A stretch of 64,000 bases of DNA from Tenebrio molitor (lineage: Eukaryota; Arthropoda; Insecta; Coleoptera; Tenebrionidae), in NCBI RefSeq assembly GCF_963966145.1, contig NC_091055.1:3596001-3660000 (forward strand), given 5' to 3'. The position numbers and the translations under genes are program-made. Each line of letters begins with the position of its first letter. The first letter of the stretch is position 1. The notes under the pieces were generated by a model. It was not told where the DNA came from. It did not search any database and saw nothing but the letters and a program-made list of their open reading frames with translations. Below, piece by piece: positions 61,464-64,000 of the stretch.

Positions 61464-63054
61464 ATGTTGCCGTCAAGGGACATTTACACATTTTTTAAAC
61501 ATATTGGAAACAGTGCTAAAATAATTGTAAGTGGTTATTATTCTTATTCGTCGTTAGTTAATTAATTCCCCAATGACTGGCACATTTTTATTCATTATTG
61601 CTTTCAGTTTTCAAATAAAAACCATGTAGTTAGAAATTTCTACGTAAGTGCCAACTATGCGGGACAGGTGTCTTTCAAACTCTCAGATATTGGTGAAGGA
61701 ATCAGAGAAGTGACTATAAAAGAATGGTTCGTGAAAGTTGGCGATAAAGTTGCTCAATTTGACGAAATCTGCGAAGTACAGAGTGATAAAGCTTCTGTCA
61801 CCATCACCAGCAGGTATGACGGAATTATTAAGAAGTTACACTACAAAATCGACGAGATGGCGTCAGTCGGAAGACCTCTCGTCGACATCGAGACAGATGC
61901 TGAGGGCCAAGAACAAGAAAAAGTACAAGTAACAAATGAAGAACCGGTGGAAGAAAAACCCATTGAAACTAGTAAAAATGAGCCAGGTATGGAAGTTTTG
62001 TGCATCCCTTCGGTAAGGCGACTCGCCAAGGAATATAAGGTTGGTTACGTAAATCCAATGTATAGATGTCCTATAAAAATACCGTAATGTTTGACAGATT
62101 GATTTAAGTAGCGTTAAAGGAACTGGTAAAGCTGGAAGAATTCTGAAAGAAGACATTTTGAAATATTTGGAGAAAGGTGCAGTCCACGAGGTTTCACGTG
62201 AGGTGTTGCATGACAAAACGGAACCGATAAAAGGCTTCCAAAAGGCGATGTTCAAAACAATGACCGACGCTTTGGTAAGCACCTTACTCAACCAATCGCC
62301 TTTTCTGATGTCGCGATTTCCAGAAAATCCCCCATTTTGTTTACAGCGACGAAATAACTGTATCAAAATTGTCCGAGTTGAGGCGCACCATTAAAACACT
62401 TCCAGAAGGTCAAGATTTGAAACTGTCATTTATGCCTTTCTTTATCAAAGCTGCTTCCAACGCCTTGCAGCGATATCCGGTCCTAAACGCAACTTTAGAT
62501 ACGAGTGGTGAAAATATTGTGTACAAAGGTCAACATAATATTGGAATAGCGATGGATACTAAAGCGGGACTGGCCGTGCCGGTTATTAAAAACGTCCAAA
62601 AACTAACTATCATCGAAATCAATAACGAATTGAACAGATTGATCGCGTCCGGGAGGAACGGAACATTTTCACCTCAAGACTTGTCAGATGGAACATTCAC
62701 AATATCGAACATTGGAGCTGTAACGGTTTTGCAACTGTGACAAATTGTGTAACTGCTTTTGATTTTTAGATCGGCGGGACTTATATGAAGCCTATCATAA
62801 TGACACCTCAAGTGGCAATAATCGCTTTGGGTACTTCACAGGTACAAAAAAAACCTGTCAGTTGTTCATTTTTTGACAGTATTTTGTAGGTGGTTCCCCG
62901 ATTTGACGACGCAAACAATGTCATTCCAGTTGAGGTGCTCAACTTGAGCGGAGCAGCAGATCACAGGATAATAGATGGCGCCACCATGGCCCGATTTGTA
63001 CAAACGTTGAAAAAACAAATCCAAGAGCCTTACTTGCTCTTCCTGAATCAATAA
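61464..63054 (+). CDS. Dbt: Branched-chain alpha-ketoacid dehydrogenase E2 (dihydrolipoyl transacylase)
   Basis: Six exons: 61464-61526, 61608-62039, 62098-62274, 62324-62719, 62770-62841 and 62890-63054; 434 residues. The ATG at 61464 opens a basic, non-acidic presequence (~40 residues) for mitochondrial import. Lipoyl domain ~43-118 with the lipoyl lysine K82 in EVQSDKASV. The E3-binding domain is ~152-190 (IPSVRRLAKEYK joined to IDLSSVKGTGKAGRI). The catalytic domain holds the FQKAM, IPHFVYSDEI, NIGIAMDT and FTISNIGA blocks and the active-site motif DHRIIDG (H405, D409). Known role: core of the mitochondrial BCKDH complex, passing branched acyl groups from valine, leucine and isoleucine breakdown to CoA. 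The exon 4 acceptor must be TTTCCAG at 62323 (restoring KIPHFVYSDE); the later TTTACAG would delete those residues. AATAAA at 63061 follows the stop directly. Confidence 0.96.
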
Positions 63055-63060
63055 TAAAAC

Positions 63061-63094
63061 AATAAAGTGACGATTTTTGTCAACTGTATTTATT
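63061..63094. terminator. Converging poly(A) signals of Dbt (+) and Rip11 (-)
   Basis: AATAAA at 63061-63066 on the plus strand, 7 nt after the Dbt stop, and TTTATT at 63089-63094, which is AATAAA on the minus strand ~440 nt after the Rip11 stop. The two transcripts probably end within or just past each other. Confidence 0.6.
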
Positions 63095-63535
63095 CTTCCC
63101 TTCAGTATATAAAATATAGATTACACAAACCACAACAACTTCAGTAATACAACTCCAATAAAATAAATTTAAGTTAGTTCTAAATAAATTAATTACGTCA
63201 AAGGAAGACAGTGGGGTAAACACATCGATTATAAAACGTCAAACTAGGATTAATACAAAATAAAAAAATTCATTTGTCCTCTAGTGACCTAGATAATAAA
63301 ACCGTTGGACGGATTTAGTCATATTTGTTAGAAGTGTTGTCCAAAGAGTCGTCGACATACTAGTTTAAATGGCCAAAATAAATAACAATCACAGTGTTTC
63401 ATGAAAATGGATTTTCGCTTTTAGATCAAGTAAATTAGCACCGCGTTACTTGAAATTTTAGGCACTGGTATTCACTGCTTAACCACTGGAAACAAAATAA
63501 AACAGATAACGCACGACCAAACAGAACACTCTTCC

Positions 63536-64000
63536 TTACCTCAATTTTTTATGTGACAACTTACAGGTGACGTACGGATTTTGTAAAATTCTGGGCGTGG
63601 TCTCCATAACTCTCAACAACAAGTCGTCGAGGTAGTCCTCCAAGTCTTTCAGTTTCTTCTTCTGCGATTCGAGATCGCTTTGCAAACCGCACACCAACAG
63701 GATCAACTCCTGTAAACGAGAATTAGTACAAACGCGAGCATCAACGGGTTTACGTACTTCGCGCGATTTGCCTTCGAATTTTTGCAAAAGCTCGTTGGAA
63801 ATGTGATTATTGCACGAATAACTGACATCCTTTTCTCCTCCTATAATAATACGTTCACTTGAATTACTGATTGGTTTATCACGTTTCGTGTCTATTTCAT
63901 TCTTATCTAAAACGACAAGACAGCATGCACTACACTATACTCTAATTCATCTCAGTACCTTTTCTGAAATGCTTCAGTTTTGAAAGCATCCCGTCTTTCT
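63536..64000 (-). CDS. Rip11: Rab11 family-interacting protein, C-terminal exons (partial)
   Basis: Three minus-strand exons: (64000)-63959, 63840-63758 and 63709-63536, joined in frame (phases 1 and 0). The conceptual end reads MLSKLKHFRKG, then HISNELLQKFEGKSRE, EELILLVCGLQSDLE and LKDLEDYLDDLLLRVMETTP with RILQNPY. The LEDYxDxLLxRVMExTPxIL run is the Rab11/Rab25-binding coiled coil that defines the FIP family; the class I (Rip11-type) assignment rests on the end of the protein lying shortly after it. Known role: effector of Rab11 in recycling-endosome and apical membrane traffic. The N-terminal C2 domain and most of the protein lie beyond the right edge. The stop overlaps a possible donor (AG then GTAAGG at ~63538), so an alternative longer C-terminus is possible. 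Confidence 0.88.

Noticed and set aside
62275..62346. Dbt exon 4 starting after TTTACAG at ~62346
   Set aside because: It would delete the conserved IPHFVYS block; the upstream TTTCCAG at 62323 keeps it in frame.
1..64000. CRISPR array, operon, prophage or bacterial origin
   Set aside because: No regularly spaced repeats of suitable size and no bacterial gene organisation; every supported gene has spliceosomal introns.

Overview
The window reads as nuclear DNA of a holometabolous insect, most likely a beetle. It is AT-rich. Genes carry GT-AG introns, many only 46-60 nt long, poly(A) signals are AATAAA, and one promoter shows an insect TATA box plus TCAGT initiator at canonical spacing. The recognisable proteins (Argos, kinesin-II, Atg4, BCKDH E2, Rip11) are insect-like. 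The beetle call is inference from protein flavour and a two-peptide neuropeptide precursor; nothing here proves it.

Region by region. (1) 148-24472, minus strand: two exons of a secreted cysteine-rich protein related to Argos lie at the left edge, and a signal-peptide plus Thr-rich exon lies at 23984-24472. I infer that they belong to one gene split by a ~23.5 kb intron full of short inverted-repeat transposons. (2) 33659-38539, minus: a complete four-exon argos gene, with GC-rich non-coding blocks in intron 1 and upstream. (3) 40400-45150: a dense cluster of TA-flanked (one TTAA-flanked) inverted-repeat elements, including one nested inside another. (4) 48232-48834, minus: a compact, complete two-exon neuropeptide gene encoding two similar disulfide-ring, C-terminally amidated peptides, perhaps calcitonin-like. 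(5) 49680-53830: repeat-rich DNA with transposase remnants, a tRNA-like SINE head and MITEs. (6) 54337-64000: a tight housekeeping block. Klp64D (KIF3A-type kinesin-II), Atg4 (C/D-type autophagy protease) and Dbt (branched-chain E2) run left to right on the plus strand, and the 3' end of Rip11 (Rab11-FIP) converges on Dbt from the minus strand.

Functionally, the left half carries extracellular signalling genes with long introns and large flanks (EGFR-ligand antagonist, its relative, a peptide hormone). The right half carries compact intracellular trafficking and metabolism genes. The genes do not form one pathway. The most interesting items are the twin-peptide precursor, the probable argos paralogue on the same strand as argos, and the unusually ordered transposon arrays (three elements abutting at 20130-21445, one nested in another at 41319-42147, and two copies side by side in a Klp64D intron).
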